A stretch of DNA of 64,000 nt from Balneolaceae bacterium (GCA_007693745.1 REDA01000052.1:1-64000), one strand, 5' to 3'. Positions 50,603-59,963 are shown, counted from the stretch's first letter. Notes: a model not told the origin generated them from the sequence alone. Translations and numbers: made by a program.

Positions 50603-51524
50603 GTTCTTTCGGTTCGATATTTTCAGATCGTTGTATCATTACATAGACAATGGCTACAGCAACGAGAGTAGCCGGTATCACAAGCCATAAAGGCGGGAGG
50701 AACTCCGGTGACAGCTCCCTGAAAAAAAGTTCCGGGTAAAAAGTCCCTGCAACTACTGCCATCGCATTATTCATAAAATGTGCTGCCACAGCAGGCCAGA
50801 TGGAACCGCTGAGCCAGGTCATCAGCCCGAGCACCATGCCCAATGCAGCCAGCGGCAGCAGATTTGCAATCTGCAGATGAAAAAGACCAAATACAAATCC
50901 TGAAACCACGATCGCCACGATGATACCCCAGCTCTTCTCAAAAGCCCGAAGTATATACCCTCTGAAGAGCACCTCCTCACAAACACCCGGAACAACGGCC
51001 ACGGCAAAAAGAGCGAACAACAATACTCCGTCCTGCATCAGGAAATCGCGGATCATCTCAAGCTGCGACTCCTGAAGGGCGGTTATCGATTCCGGAACCG
51101 GAAGCAGTGAGTTGATATAACCGATCCATATCACCAAAGGCTGCACTGCCAGTATCAGAAGCAACCCCCCGAAAATAAAGCCGGCGGTTTTGGGCTTCCA
51201 TCCAAGCCGGAGAAATTCCCTCTGAGTACCAGTGGCGGCATGCAGGCGAACGATTAAAAAGGTTGCCAGACCCATCATCAGGATCTGTCCGGCAGAATTT
51301 ACGATAAAGAGCAGGTTTAGCTCACTACCGAGCTGCTGCATGATGGATAGCAGATCGGCGGATCCCTCTTTGAGAGCGAGAAAGATCACGATGAACAGAG
51401 CCGACAGCAGTTGAAACAGGACAAAGACGACCACCAGCCAAAGCAGTGCAGCTGCCCACGGAGCAAAACCGTTTCGCTCTATCCAGGAATATTCGGAAAC
51501 CGGAAACCGCTCCTTTTCAATCAT
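50586..51524 (-). CDS. CPBP family intramembrane metalloprotease
   Basis: 312 residues, about eight membrane helices. The CPBP motifs are intact: E-E-x-x-x-R at Glu183, Glu184 and Arg188 (C-E-E-V-L-F-R-G-Y), H216 in F-G-L-F-H-L-Q and His249/Asn253 in H-F-M-N-N. By family these are Rce1-like proteases or handlers of membrane-bound peptides. The substrate is unknown. Part of a transcript from accA through DUF2085 and DUF4199 to cdsA, with short spacings. Confidence 0.93.
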   Translation of the reverse strand: MIEKERFPVSEYSWIERNGFAPWAAALLWLVVVFVLFQLLSALFIVIFLALKEGSADLLSIMQQLGSELNLLFIVNSAGQILMMGLATFLIVRLHAATGTQREFLRLGWKPKTAGFIFGGLLLILAVQPLVIWIGYINSLLPVPESITALQESQLEMIRDFLMQDGVLLFALFAVAVVPGVCEEVLFRGYILRAFEKSWGIIVAIVVSGFVFGLFHLQIANLLPLAALGMVLGLMTWLSGSIWPAVAAHFMNNAMAVVAGTFYPELFFRELSPEFLPPLWLVIPATLVAVAIVYVMIQRSENIEPKEHAERS

Positions 51525-51533
51525 CCGTATGCT

Positions 51534-52115
51534 TTAAAACGACTCTTTTTTATCAGCAAATATCTTCACACCGATCAGTGCCGTGATCAGGTTAAGCAAG
51601 CCGTTGACCGGGATCCCGATAAAGAGCTGCCTGCCAAATGTTGCCCCCTGCTCTATCGACTCGGACATTGCATCAATCATATCATCCTTGGCGCTTTCGG
51701 GAAGATCCATAATCTCAATGGCTGCAATGGAGGATTCAATCATTTTTTCAGTGTACTCCGGATCCACCAGCGTGACCCATACCTCATTCAGAAGCACACT
51801 CACAACGGCAACAACAGCGCCGGCGAGAAATCCAAGGGCAGCTCCCTGCCCCATACTTAATTCCGATGTCACTTCTTTTGTGAAATGCCATACCGCTACC
51901 AGGCCGGCAAAGGAAGTGAGCAGGCAGATGACAACACCGCTAAAAAGCATCGGTGAAAAAAGAGAACCGGTGGGCTCTGAGTTGATCTGCTGATAACCGA
52001 AATAGAGTCCGATCACAAAACTGATCACCCCAAAAATGGCCCCTACAAGAGCAGCCGACGGAAAAAATTGTTTGAAGTCTGTGACTGATTGATGCTCTTT
52101 ATCTTGCTCGTTCAT
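51534..52115 (-). CDS. DUF4199 family membrane protein
   Basis: 193 residues with four membrane helices (about 20-42, 53-75, 90-112 and 160-182). Between the third and fourth is a helical loop (E-Y-T-E-K-M-I-E ... E-S-I-E-Q) typical of DUF4199, a family found mainly in Bacteroidota and relatives. Function unknown. Its ATG overlaps the stop of the DUF2085 gene by 4 bases. Confidence 0.85.
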   Translation of the reverse strand: MNEQDKEHQSVTDFKQFFPSAALVGAIFGVISFVIGLYFGYQQINSEPTGSLFSPMLFSGVVICLLTSFAGLVAVWHFTKEVTSELSMGQGAALGFLAGAVVAVVSVLLNEVWVTLVDPEYTEKMIESSIAAIEIMDLPESAKDDMIDAMSESIEQGATFGRQLFIGIPVNGLLNLITALIGVKIFADKKESF

Positions 52116-52570
52116 TGTTCATGTAATTTTGGATCCGGTTGAATAAAAAGTTCACTGATAAAAAGTACGGCCGCTATCCCAGGCAGGGTGCCGGCAAGAA
52201 AACGGCTGTGATTCGTATTTGACCAAAGTTCAAAAAGATTCCCACTAAAATCGATGATTTGGAGGAGCACTGCAAACAAAAGTATTCCAACAATTACGCT
52301 TTTCCCCGGTTTTATACGAATCATGACCGGAATCATCAGCCAGCCGGCCAGCAAACCGGAAAAAACACCGAAACAGCGTGTATTCACAGCCATCTGTACT
52401 CCATTCACACTATAGGATCGAAGGGGATTCTGGTGACAAATACCCCGGAAAAGTTCTCCGGTCCAGTGTTGCAGTGTTGAACCGGCCCCCCAGGGCCCGC
52501 CACCCAGAGAGGCTGCAACAAGCAAACCCAGTGCAACCAGAATAAACAGATACAGAACAGGGTGTCTCAT
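52112..52570 (-). CDS. DUF2085 family membrane protein
   Basis: 152 residues from the ATG at 52570; a TTG six codons earlier is an alternative. The family motif is clear: C-H-Q-N-P-L-R-S-Y, then M-A-V-N-T-R-C-F-G-V-F-S-G-L-L-A-G, followed by three more hydrophobic helices. The paired C-H-Q and R-C may bind a metal or cofactor; this is a guess. Members often sit among membrane or respiration genes. Translated in coupling with DUF4199 (4-base overlap). Confidence 0.87.
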   Translation of the reverse strand: MRHPVLYLFILVALGLLVAASLGGGPWGAGSTLQHWTGELFRGICHQNPLRSYSVNGVQMAVNTRCFGVFSGLLAGWLMIPVMIRIKPGKSVIVGILLFAVLLQIIDFSGNLFELWSNTNHSRFLAGTLPGIAAVLFISELFIQPDPKLHEQ

Positions 52571-52662
52571 TTCCGTTTCAGGATTCAATCAGCGGTCCGG
52601 AAGCGCTGATCATGTTGCTGCACTCTTTAAAGAAAGCCATACGAAGATTTACAGCTCTCTGT

Positions 52663-53613
52663 TTACGCCTTTTGCCATACTCCCATGGCTGAATATTTCG
52701 CGATACGCTGTTCAATTAGTTTTTCCGGGCTCTTTTTCTTCAGTTTTTTCAAACTTTTAATGATCTGTGCCTTAACGGCATCAGCTGATTTTCTGAAATC
52801 GCGGTGCGCTCCACCCAGTGGTTCTTCAATGACACCATCAATTATTTTCAGCTCGAGCAGATCCTTGGCTGTCAGTTTTAATGCGGAAGCTGCCTGCTCT
52901 TTGTATTCCCAGGTTTTCCAGAGAATGGAAGAGCACGATTCAGGAGAGATGACCGAATACCAGGTGTTCTCCATCATGTAGATCTCATTTCCCATACCAA
53001 TACCGAGTGCTCCGCCGCTGGCTCCCTCACCAATAATCACGGTAATAATCGGAACTTCCAGTACAGCCATCAGTTTCAGATTTTTGGCGATAGCCTCAGC
53101 CTGGCCACGCTCCTCTGCCTCCAGTCCCGGAAATGCACCCGGAGTATCGAGAAGGGTAATTACAGGGATTCCGAATTTCTGCGCAAGCTCCATCAGCCTG
53201 AACGCTTTGCGATACCCTTCCGGATTCGCCATTCCAAAATTCCGGTACTGCCGAGACTTGGTATCGCGCCCTTTCTGCTGCCCGATAATCATCACAGAGT
53301 GCCCGTCTATCGTTCCCAGCCCCCCAATCATCGCTTTGTCATCGGCGTAATACCGGTCCCCGTGAAGCTCGATAAAATCATCGGTTATGAGATCGATATA
53401 ATCCAGGGAATAGGGGCGTTCGGGATGGCGGGCAAGCTGTACTCTCTGCCATCGGGTCAAATTGTTAAAAATCGATTTTCTGAGCTGATCGGCTTTCTTT
53501 TTCAACCGGTCAATCTCCGGTTTCAAAACTTCATCCCCCACAGAAAGTTCACTCAACTCTTCTATTTTCTTTTCCAGATCCGCGATCGGCTGCTCAAAAT
53601 CAAGATATTGCAT
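52663..53613 (-). CDS. accA: Acetyl-CoA carboxylase carboxyltransferase alpha subunit
   Basis: 316 residues from the ATG at 53613. It transfers the carboxyl group from biotin to acetyl-CoA for fatty acid synthesis, acting with AccD. The long N-terminal helical region (L-E-K-K-I-E-E-L) and the crotonase-like core with [11 protein letters not shown] (about 196-206) and S-V-I-S-P-E-S-C match the E. coli protein nearly end to end. A TTG two codons earlier is less likely. It stands 93 bases before the DUF2085 gene. AccD is not in this window. Confidence 0.97.
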   Translation of the reverse strand: MQYLDFEQPIADLEKKIEELSELSVGDEVLKPEIDRLKKKADQLRKSIFNNLTRWQRVQLARHPERPYSLDYIDLITDDFIELHGDRYYADDKAMIGGLGTIDGHSVMIIGQQKGRDTKSRQYRNFGMANPEGYRKAFRLMELAQKFGIPVITLLDTPGAFPGLEAEERGQAEAIAKNLKLMAVLEVPIITVIIGEGASGGALGIGMGNEIYMMENTWYSVISPESCSSILWKTWEYKEQAASALKLTAKDLLELKIIDGVIEEPLGGAHRDFRKSADAVKAQIIKSLKKLKKKSPEKLIEQRIAKYSAMGVWQKA

Positions 53614-53774
53614 AAACAAAAAATATGGTTAGTATCAGACCTGCACTGTTGAAGTTACACGATTTCAATATAAGAACAATTTAAAGCCTTAGAAAAAGCA
53701 TTCACTCCTGCCTGAAATCCTGAACCGCTGTGATCACATCGGTTTGACCGGCCGGTTCTTTCAGCAATACCGGT

Positions 53775-54113
53775 TCACTCTTCTGCGATCTCCATTTTTT
53801 CCGCAAAATAGTCGCAGAAATCGCGCATATCCCCGCTTATCCGTGTATCCGTCGTCGATTTCTCAAGAGTATCTGCCATCGATACAAGTGTCTGATGGAA
53901 AAATATTTTCATCTCATCGATCGTCATCTCTTTCGTCCAGAGATCGAGCCTGAGGGTGTCTTTGTTTGTGTGATCCCAAAGTGCCAGAATCATTGCCCGG
54001 CAGCTTGCTTCATCATATCCCTGAAGGTCGGTGGCTTTCCATCGGATCTCCTCCGGAACATTCTGTGCATCCAGTACTACCTCGATATCGATTTTTTTCG
54101 TTTGTTGAGCCAT
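53775..54113 (-). CDS. gldC: Gliding motility protein GldC homologue
   Basis: 112 residues, soluble. It matches GldC across its length: an opening I-D-I-E-V-V-L-D strand, V-P-E-x-I-x-W, a long helix, and the diagnostic W-T-K-E-M-T-I-D-E-M-K-I-F-F-H-Q-T-L-V-S-M-A motif (about 60-81). In Flavobacterium GldC supports gliding motility, associated with the type IX secretion system, in a non-structural role. It lies 2 bases after the rluD-like gene in one transcript. No other gld or T9SS structural gene is in the window, but porX is 6 kb away. Confidence 0.93.
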   Translation of the reverse strand: MAQQTKKIDIEVVLDAQNVPEEIRWKATDLQGYDEASCRAMILALWDHTNKDTLRLDLWTKEMTIDEMKIFFHQTLVSMADTLEKSTTDTRISGDMRDFCDYFAEKMEIAEE

Positions 54114-54115
54114 AG

Positions 54116-55132
54116 TTACTCTGTTACTTTACAGTTAGTCCGAAGCCGGCTGAGCACAAATTCAAAATCATCCGGAAGCTCCGATTCAAATTTCATGAAA
54201 TCCCCGCTAACCGGGTGAACAAACCCCAGTGTCTTGGCGTGCAGTGCCTGCCGGGGGAGCGCTGCAAACATATTTTTGAACATATTTTTCCTGGATCCTG
54301 TATTGGGTCCGTACCGTACATTATTTCCTCCATATCTGGAGTCTCCAAAGACATAATACCCCTGATGCTGCATATGTACCCGAATCTGATGGGTTCTGCC
54401 TGTCTCCAGCCTGATTTCCAGCAGCGCAAGATGATCGAACCATTCCAGTGTCTTAAAATGTGTGACTGCGGGTTTCCCCCCCTCTTTTACCAGAGTCATT
54501 ATTTTTCTGTCCCTCACAGATCTGCCAATGTTGCCTTCAATCGTGCCCGACTCCGGCGGATAACCCCATACAATCGCCCAGTAGGTTCGCTCCGTCTCCT
54601 TACTGGCGAACTGATCCGAGAGTTTTTTATGAGCGACATCATTTTTTGCCACTACCAGCAGACCACTGGTATCTTTGTCCAGTCTGTGAACAATCCCCGG
54701 CCTGAGTTGCTCCTCCTCAGGTTCGGAAAGCTGTTCTCCCGCATGATAAAGCAATCCGTTGACAAGGGTGCCGGACCAGTTTCCAAACGCAGGATGCACT
54801 ACCATATCCGCTTTTTTATTCACGATCAAAAGATCGTCATCCTCATAGAGTATCTCCAGATCAAGATCTTCCGGTTCCGCCTTTGGTGGTGGAGGTTTGG
54901 GCAGGGATATCTCGATCCGGTCACCCGCCTGTACAACATAGGACGATTTTTCAACAGTTCCGTTTACAGTCACATACCCATCCTTAATCGCTTTCTGAAC
55001 CTTGTTTCGGGTGGCATTCTGCACGAATGATGTGATGTAACGATCGAGACGGATTTCCGCCGACTGACCGTCCGGCACCTCCAGCTGATACTCTGTTTTT
55101 TGTTGTTGTTGTTCTTCTTTTTGGTTTTGCAT
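54116..55132 (-). CDS. RluA/RluD-family 23S rRNA pseudouridine synthase
   Basis: 338 residues. An S4 RNA-binding domain is at about 27-80, then the RluA-type catalytic domain with H-R-L-D-K-D-T-S-G (149-157; catalytic Asp152) and G-R-T-H-Q-I-R-V-H. The full set fits RluD-like enzymes that modify 23S rRNA, though the exact sites cannot be assigned. The N-terminus is Gln/Glu-rich. It is followed after 2 bases by gldC, an association that looks like simple operon packing. Confidence 0.95.
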   Translation of the reverse strand: MQNQKEEQQQQKTEYQLEVPDGQSAEIRLDRYITSFVQNATRNKVQKAIKDGYVTVNGTVEKSSYVVQAGDRIEISLPKPPPPKAEPEDLDLEILYEDDDLLIVNKKADMVVHPAFGNWSGTLVNGLLYHAGEQLSEPEEEQLRPGIVHRLDKDTSGLLVVAKNDVAHKKLSDQFASKETERTYWAIVWGYPPESGTIEGNIGRSVRDRKIMTLVKEGGKPAVTHFKTLEWFDHLALLEIRLETGRTHQIRVHMQHQGYYVFGDSRYGGNNVRYGPNTGSRKNMFKNMFAALPRQALHAKTLGFVHPVSGDFMKFESELPDDFEFVLSRLRTNCKVTE

Positions 55133-55150
55133 ACGTTTTCCTGTTCGGAT

Positions 55151-56359
55151 CTATTCTTTTTCTGCTTTCTGGCGAAGCATCATCCCGGTTCTGTAAAGTT
55201 CCCCGTTTCGGATCAGTTCCACTTCCATCGAATCCCCTGCTCCGTAATCTCTGAGAAGTGCCCATGCATGCATTTCGCTGATCACACGCTCGTCGCCGAT
55301 TTTAACGATCACATCACCCGGCATGATTCCGGATTCAAAAGCCGGACCACTTCTGTTCACACTCACTACAAGCAGCCCCCTCACGTAAGGCAGCTGATAT
55401 CTGTATATAAGTTGCTCGGTCATGGACGTAAACTCCATACCCGGGTCATAATCGAGTTTGACCACCCCGGTGGTCAGTAACTGATTCACGATACGTTCCA
55501 CCCTGTTACTGGGGATCGCAAAGCCCAGTCCAACAAATCCGGCACTGGTACCGCCTGTATAAATGAAGGTGTTCACACCCATTACCTCCCCGTTGCTGTT
55601 CAGCAGAGGCCCGCCGGAATTACCGCTGTTGATCGCTGCGTCGGTCTGAATCATATCGATATAGATACGCGGCTGATTCGGATCGGCGCGAAAATCTCTG
55701 TTGATGGCACTCACCACACCCACCGTCGCACTCGGTTTTCCGTCGTCGAACAGACCAAACGGATTTCCAAGGGCGATCGCCCATTCACCCACCAGAATAT
55801 CATCTGAATCGGTAAACTGAAGATGAGGGAACACACTGTCTGAGTCTATTTTCAGCAGAGCAATATCGGTCAGCTCATCACTTCCGATCAATACGGCGTC
55901 GTACGATGCGCCTGCCGTGGTAAAAATCCTGATCTCTCCCGGATTGTTTCCCACCACATGCTGATTGGTCACAATCAGGCCATCTTCACTGATGATAAAC
56001 CCCGACCCCATACTTGTGTTATCCCTGGGAATTTCTCCGAAAAAAAATCGGAATATCTCATCCTCCAGGGATTGTGAGCGCCGCGCCTGGGTAACGGCCA
56101 TGATACTGACAACCGAACCGCTGGCCCTCTCGACGGCTGTGGTAATCGCGTTCGTCCGGTTTCTGTAGATCTGTTCTGTATGATCAGAGGCCTGTATCTC
56201 CTCTCTGTAATTCTCACTGCTGTACGGCTCACTGAGATCTTCGATCATCACAGCAGAGAATGGCATCTCTGTTTCACCGTTTTCGGAAGCGGGCTGATCA
56301 GCACTGCAAGCTGCCAACAAAACCACTCCAAGCAATAAAGTTGCAATCTGTTTATTCAC
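55151..56359 (-). CDS. DegP/HtrA-type serine protease, lipoprotein
   Basis: 402 residues from a GTG that overlaps the end of nrnA by 8 bases. Lipobox L-L-A-A-C (Cys18) makes it a membrane-anchored envelope protein rather than a soluble periplasmic one. The triad is His134 (T-N-Q-H-V-V), Asp165 (L-T-D-I-A) and Ser248 (G-N-S-G-G-P). One PDZ domain is at about 310-395 (G-D-V-I-V-K-I-G-D). With a single PDZ it is closer to DegS/HhoA-like than to DegP. It should degrade or sense misfolded envelope proteins. Confidence 0.94.
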   Translation of the reverse strand: MNKQIATLLLGVVLLAACSADQPASENGETEMPFSAVMIEDLSEPYSSENYREEIQASDHTEQIYRNRTNAITTAVERASGSVVSIMAVTQARRSQSLEDEIFRFFFGEIPRDNTSMGSGFIISEDGLIVTNQHVVGNNPGEIRIFTTAGASYDAVLIGSDELTDIALLKIDSDSVFPHLQFTDSDDILVGEWAIALGNPFGLFDDGKPSATVGVVSAINRDFRADPNQPRIYIDMIQTDAAINSGNSGGPLLNSNGEVMGVNTFIYTGGTSAGFVGLGFAIPSNRVERIVNQLLTTGVVKLDYDPGMEFTSMTEQLIYRYQLPYVRGLLVVSVNRSGPAFESGIMPGDVIVKIGDERVISEMHAWALLRDYGAGDSMEVELIRNGELYRTGMMLRQKAEKE

Positions 56360-57329
56360 CCGCTTTCAATTGAGTTATTGCCGCACCTACAAGCTCTTTA
56401 ACGGTCGTTTCCGGCGGACCCGAATGCCAGGCACCTGCGGCTTTCTTATGGCCTCCCCCGCCAAAGTTACGGGCTATCTGATTCACATCCAGGCTGCTTC
56501 GGGATCTGAGGCTGATCCGAATACCATCATCGTAAAAATCCTTTAAAAGGAATGCTGCCTTGATCCCGGCCATATTCAGCGGGTAACTGACAAATCCGTC
56601 ACAATCCGCAGGTGATGCACCCGTCTCACTAAGCATTTCACGGGTAACGGTCATCACACTCAGCTGATTGTCTGCATGCAGCTCAATCGTATGCAGAGCC
56701 CTGCTCAGCAGCCTGAGCTGCTCCGGAGTCCTGTTCGAATAGATTCTCTCGATCACCTCATTGGGCCGGAACTGACCTCTCCTGAGCAGTTCTGCCACCG
56801 CCTCAACCGTCGCGGGGGTCACGCTTTCAAACTGAAGGGATCCCGTATCGGTTATGATACCGGTATAAAGAGCTTTGGCTGTCTCCTCATCGATGAGATT
56901 GGGATCGTCTTCCATAAAAAGGTTAAAAATCATCTCGGCTGTCGAAGATGCATCCGTCTGTGATATGGAGAGCTCAAACCTGTCTTCCGGGTCCGGATGA
57001 TGGTCAATCATCCAGAGCGGGGTGTCATGCTCTTTCAGCCAGTCACCAAGCAGACCGAACCGGTGCGGAGCATTTCCATCCACCAGGATGATCAGATCAC
57101 ACTCCGAGTAGTCACTGGCCGAGGGTTTCTCAACCACAACAGATTTCTGCAGCCAGATCAGATTGTCGGGAAGCTCGTCATCATTAAAAGCCCGGGCCTC
57201 TATCCCTCTGCTTCTGAGCCAGCGGCAGAGAGCGATCTGAGAGCCGGTACAATCTCCATCCGGGCGGACATGAGATACCACTCCCACCTGTTTATAATTT
57301 CCAATATTTTCTAAAAAAGATTCAAACAT
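56352..57329 (-). CDS. nrnA: NrnA-like DHH phosphoesterase (oligoribonuclease/pAp phosphatase)
   Basis: 325 residues. DHH domain: His20, Asp24 and Asp26 in S-H-V-R-P-D-G-D-C-T-G-S, then D-H-H-P-D at about 115. The DHHA1 domain near the C-terminus carries G-G-G-H-K-K-A-A-G (about 296). It degrades short RNA and probably dephosphorylates pAp from sulfate/CoA metabolism. First gene of the run nrnA, HtrA, rluD-like, gldC; its stop overlaps the protease GTG. Confidence 0.94.
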   Translation of the reverse strand: MFESFLENIGNYKQVGVVSHVRPDGDCTGSQIALCRWLRSRGIEARAFNDDELPDNLIWLQKSVVVEKPSASDYSECDLIILVDGNAPHRFGLLGDWLKEHDTPLWMIDHHPDPEDRFELSISQTDASSTAEMIFNLFMEDDPNLIDEETAKALYTGIITDTGSLQFESVTPATVEAVAELLRRGQFRPNEVIERIYSNRTPEQLRLLSRALHTIELHADNQLSVMTVTREMLSETGASPADCDGFVSYPLNMAGIKAAFLLKDFYDDGIRISLRSRSSLDVNQIARNFGGGGHKKAAGAWHSGPPETTVKELVGAAITQLKAGE

Positions 57330-57626
57330 TCTGATCTGTAAAGTTCTCCGATTTGAGGATTATAGTATAAACGAACTCTGTTTAACAATTCTTACCTGTC
57401 TCCGGCCCGTCATCTCCGAACGTGTACCCTGCGATAAATTTATCGTCCGCTTCCGATTCATAAAAGATCTCTTTATCCTCTCTGTACACTGCAAACCATC
57501 TGCAGAACAGTACCGGTCCATGTTATCATGCTCACGAAACAGTGATGCATTTTTTGAACTCAGGTATTCGGGGCTTAAAACCTGTTGCGGTCCTTAAAAA
57601 TCAACCTAAAGGTACGGTTTTGATCT
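57330..57626. other. Divergent gap between nrnA and thiN
   Basis: About 297 bases. I see no gene, repeat or TPP-type aptamer. Its AT-rich ends presumably hold the two divergent promoters. Confidence 0.5.
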
Positions 57627-58256
57627 ATGTTAAAAAAAGCTGTTATTGTTTGTGACGGCGTTCTGCCAGAGACCGGAGAGATCTCCGGCGAACTTTCCGG
57701 CAATGTCCTTTTTATCGCTGCCGATGGCGGCGGTAACCGTGCCCGGGAGATGGGCCTGACCCCGGATGTGATTATTGGGGACATGGACAGCTTTATTCGC
57801 GCTGAGAATGAGACAGCAAGAATTATTCTCGATCCGGATCAGGAGACCAATGATCTGGAAAAAGCGCTGCAATTTGCAGCCTGTCAGCAATGTCTTCAGA
57901 TTGTTGTTTTTGGAGCCACCGGAAAAAGAACTGACCATACACTTAAAAATCTCTCCGTACTGCGGCGTTTTGATCCGCAGTTTCATTCACTGCTGTTTAA
58001 AGACCGCTACTCAGAGATCTCACTGATCCGATCACCATTTCGTGCAGAGTTTCCGCTTTCCACATCCCTCTCACTCTTCCCTCTTTCCGGAGAGGTTACC
58101 GGAATCACCACTCAGGGACTGAAATATCCGCTCTCCGGCGAAACACTGAAAAACGGGGTCAGGGATGGCACCTCCAATGAGACTTGCCTGAAACAGGTTG
58201 ATATTGAGTATGAATCGGGGGATCTTCTGCTCATTGTAAATCTCAGACAGACCTGA
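57627..58256 (+). CDS. thiN: Thiamine pyrophosphokinase
   Basis: 209 residues. It converts thiamine to thiamine pyrophosphate. Motifs: A-A-D-G-G-G-N-R (about 31-38), D-V-I-I-G-D-M-D-S (about 49-57), D-Q-E-T-N-D-L-E-K-A (about 74-83) and G-A-T-G-K-R-T-D-H (about 97-105), followed by the C-terminal lobe. No TPP riboswitch was recognised upstream. It ends 2 bases before the start of an SSS transporter, so the transporter may bring in thiamine or a precursor. Confidence 0.95.
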   Translation: MLKKAVIVCDGVLPETGEISGELSGNVLFIAADGGGNRAREMGLTPDVIIGDMDSFIRAENETARIILDPDQETNDLEKALQFAACQQCLQIVVFGATGKRTDHTLKNLSVLRRFDPQFHSLLFKDRYSEISLIRSPFRAEFPLSTSLSLFPLSGEVTGITTQGLKYPLSGETLKNGVRDGTSNETCLKQVDIEYESGDLLLIVNLRQT

Positions 58257-58258
58257 TT

Positions 58259-59656
58259 TTGAGTTCAGAATTCACCACACTCGACTGGGCCATTGTTGGC
58301 GCCTATTTCATTTTCCTGATCTGGTTAAGCTGGAAAAAAGGATGGCATTCTGACTCGGAAGAGGACTTTTTACTAAGCGGCCGGAAGGTGACACTGCCGG
58401 CATTTGTCGCCACTCTCGTCTCCACCTGGTATGGAGGCATTCTGGGTATTGGTGAATGGAGTTATCAGTTTGGCATTTCCCAGTGGCTCATCCTGGGAGC
58501 TCCATTTTATCTTTTTTCTGCTTTTTTCGCCATTTTTCTTGCCGGAAAAATCCGAATGAACAAAGCCCTTACGATCCCGGAAGCTATCGGAGATCGTTTT
58601 GGTGCGCGTGCCGGACGAATCAGCGCACTTCCGATCTTTGTGCTGGTGAGTCCCGCACCGTACATTCTGATGCTGGGACTTCTTTTCCAGTACCTGAGCG
58701 GAGGGGAAGCCCCGTTTCTCCTCTACGCATCGCTTGTTGCTCTTTTTTCTGTTCTCTACATCACCGTGGGCGGATTTGGCGCGGTGATAAGAACCGATAT
58801 GCTTCAGGTTGTTCTGATGTTTGGGGGTTTTATCCTGCTGCTCTTTTTTGCGGCCGGTGAATTTGGCGGCTTCGGAACACTTCTTGCATCCGTCAGCGAT
58901 ACCCACCTTGATATCACAGGCGGCAACAGCTGGCAATATATCCTGGTCTGGTTTTTTATTGCCCTGTGGACATTCGTCGATCCAAGTTTCCACCAGCGTT
59001 CTGCTGCAGCCGAATCTCCTGAAACCGCAAGAAACGGCATCTTTATCTCTATAGGGTTCTGGATTTTCTTCGATTTCCTGACCTGCTTTGCCGGACTCTA
59101 TGCTTTCGCCATACTGGGCGGCGGCCTTGAAAATCCAGTACTGGCATATCCTGTACTGGCCGATCAGATCCTGCCTGTGGGGATAAAAGGGCTCTTTTTT
59201 GTCTCTCTTCTGGCGATCATTATGTCCACCCTGGACAGTTACCTCTTCATATCCGGGCAGACACTGGGTCGCGACTACCTCCTCAAATACTTTCCCTCCG
59301 CTGATCCCACTCTCCTGACCAGAATCGGCATACTGCTCTCTGCCGTACTCGGCATTATTCTGATTCTGTTCTTCCCCAGTGTGATCGATCTCTGGTATGT
59401 GATCGGTTCCGTTTTTATACCGGGGATGCTGATCCCAGTGCTCGGAACCTATCTTGAACCGTTTCGCCTGCCCCCGCGTTTTATCACTTACTCCATCGTT
59501 GGCTGTACGCTGATTTCCTTTCTCTGGCTGCTCAGCGGTACCCTGCTTACCGAAAGCGGTGACTACACATTTCTGGGAGTTGAACCCTTCTATCCGGGTC
59601 TGCTTGCTGCCATTCTTCTCTGGGTGAGCGGAAGAGCCGGGTTAAAAGCTGAATAA
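58259..59656 (+). CDS. Sodium:solute symporter (SSS) family protein
   Basis: 465 residues from a TTG start, about 12-13 membrane helices. It has the SSS fold with an early W-K-K and D-S-E-E-D-F-L-L-S-G-R and later S-T-W-Y-G-G-I-L-G (about 61-69), V-D-P-S-F-H-Q-R (about 240) and M-S-T-L-D-S (about 321-326), the sodium-site region. Which solute it carries cannot be read from sequence. Adjacency to thiN, with a 2-base gap, suggests a thiamine-related substrate. Shorter than many SSS proteins, with no kinase or other extension. Confidence 0.92.
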   Translation: MSSEFTTLDWAIVGAYFIFLIWLSWKKGWHSDSEEDFLLSGRKVTLPAFVATLVSTWYGGILGIGEWSYQFGISQWLILGAPFYLFSAFFAIFLAGKIRMNKALTIPEAIGDRFGARAGRISALPIFVLVSPAPYILMLGLLFQYLSGGEAPFLLYASLVALFSVLYITVGGFGAVIRTDMLQVVLMFGGFILLLFFAAGEFGGFGTLLASVSDTHLDITGGNSWQYILVWFFIALWTFVDPSFHQRSAAAESPETARNGIFISIGFWIFFDFLTCFAGLYAFAILGGGLENPVLAYPVLADQILPVGIKGLFFVSLLAIIMSTLDSYLFISGQTLGRDYLLKYFPSADPTLLTRIGILLSAVLGIILILFFPSVIDLWYVIGSVFIPGMLIPVLGTYLEPFRLPPRFITYSIVGCTLISFLWLLSGTLLTESGDYTFLGVEPFYPGLLAAILLWVSGRAGLKAE

Positions 59657-59669
59657 CAGGCGGGATCGT

Positions 59670-59954
59670 TCAGGTCGATTTCAGGAGATGTCCCAGATTC
59701 AGTTTGTGGATGGGTATCAGATACCGTTTGGAGAAGACATCTTTCTGTATCCCCAGAAGGCCCGTACCCCGGAAATCGACAATACAGTATTTCTCTTCTT
59801 CCATCACCACTTCACCGATCCCGTAATACTCGGGTGACGGGCCATAATAGACAAGATCGCCCGGCTGAATCGGGTTATCTGCCCTTCTGTGATAAGGGTA
59901 GATCACCGGAAGCAGATCCAGGCGATAGGATAGTCTGCGTTTTCTGCTGTTCAT
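59670..59954 (-). CDS. Small Tudor-like/CarD-like domain protein
   Basis: 94 residues. After a basic N-terminus (S-R-K-R-R) the sequence I-Q-P-G-D-L-V-Y-Y-G ... Y-Y-G-I-G-E-V-V (about 29-51), with V-D-F-R-G-T-G-L-L-G-I (about 59-69) and a final Y-L-I-P-I, resembles the Tudor-like barrel of CarD and the UvrD C-terminal domain. Such barrels bind RNA polymerase or nucleic acids. This is inference from pattern. It lies 9 bases after tsaE in the porX-tsaE transcript and could be a regulator that acts with PorX. Confidence 0.7.
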   Translation of the reverse strand: MNSRKRRLSYRLDLLPVIYPYHRRADNPIQPGDLVYYGPSPEYYGIGEVVMEEEKYCIVDFRGTGLLGIQKDVFSKRYLIPIHKLNLGHLLKST

Positions 59955-59963
59955 CGGTACTGC

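Noticed and set aside
57330-57626. TPP riboswitch before thiN
   Set aside because: The conserved CUGAGA and related core of the TPP aptamer was not seen.
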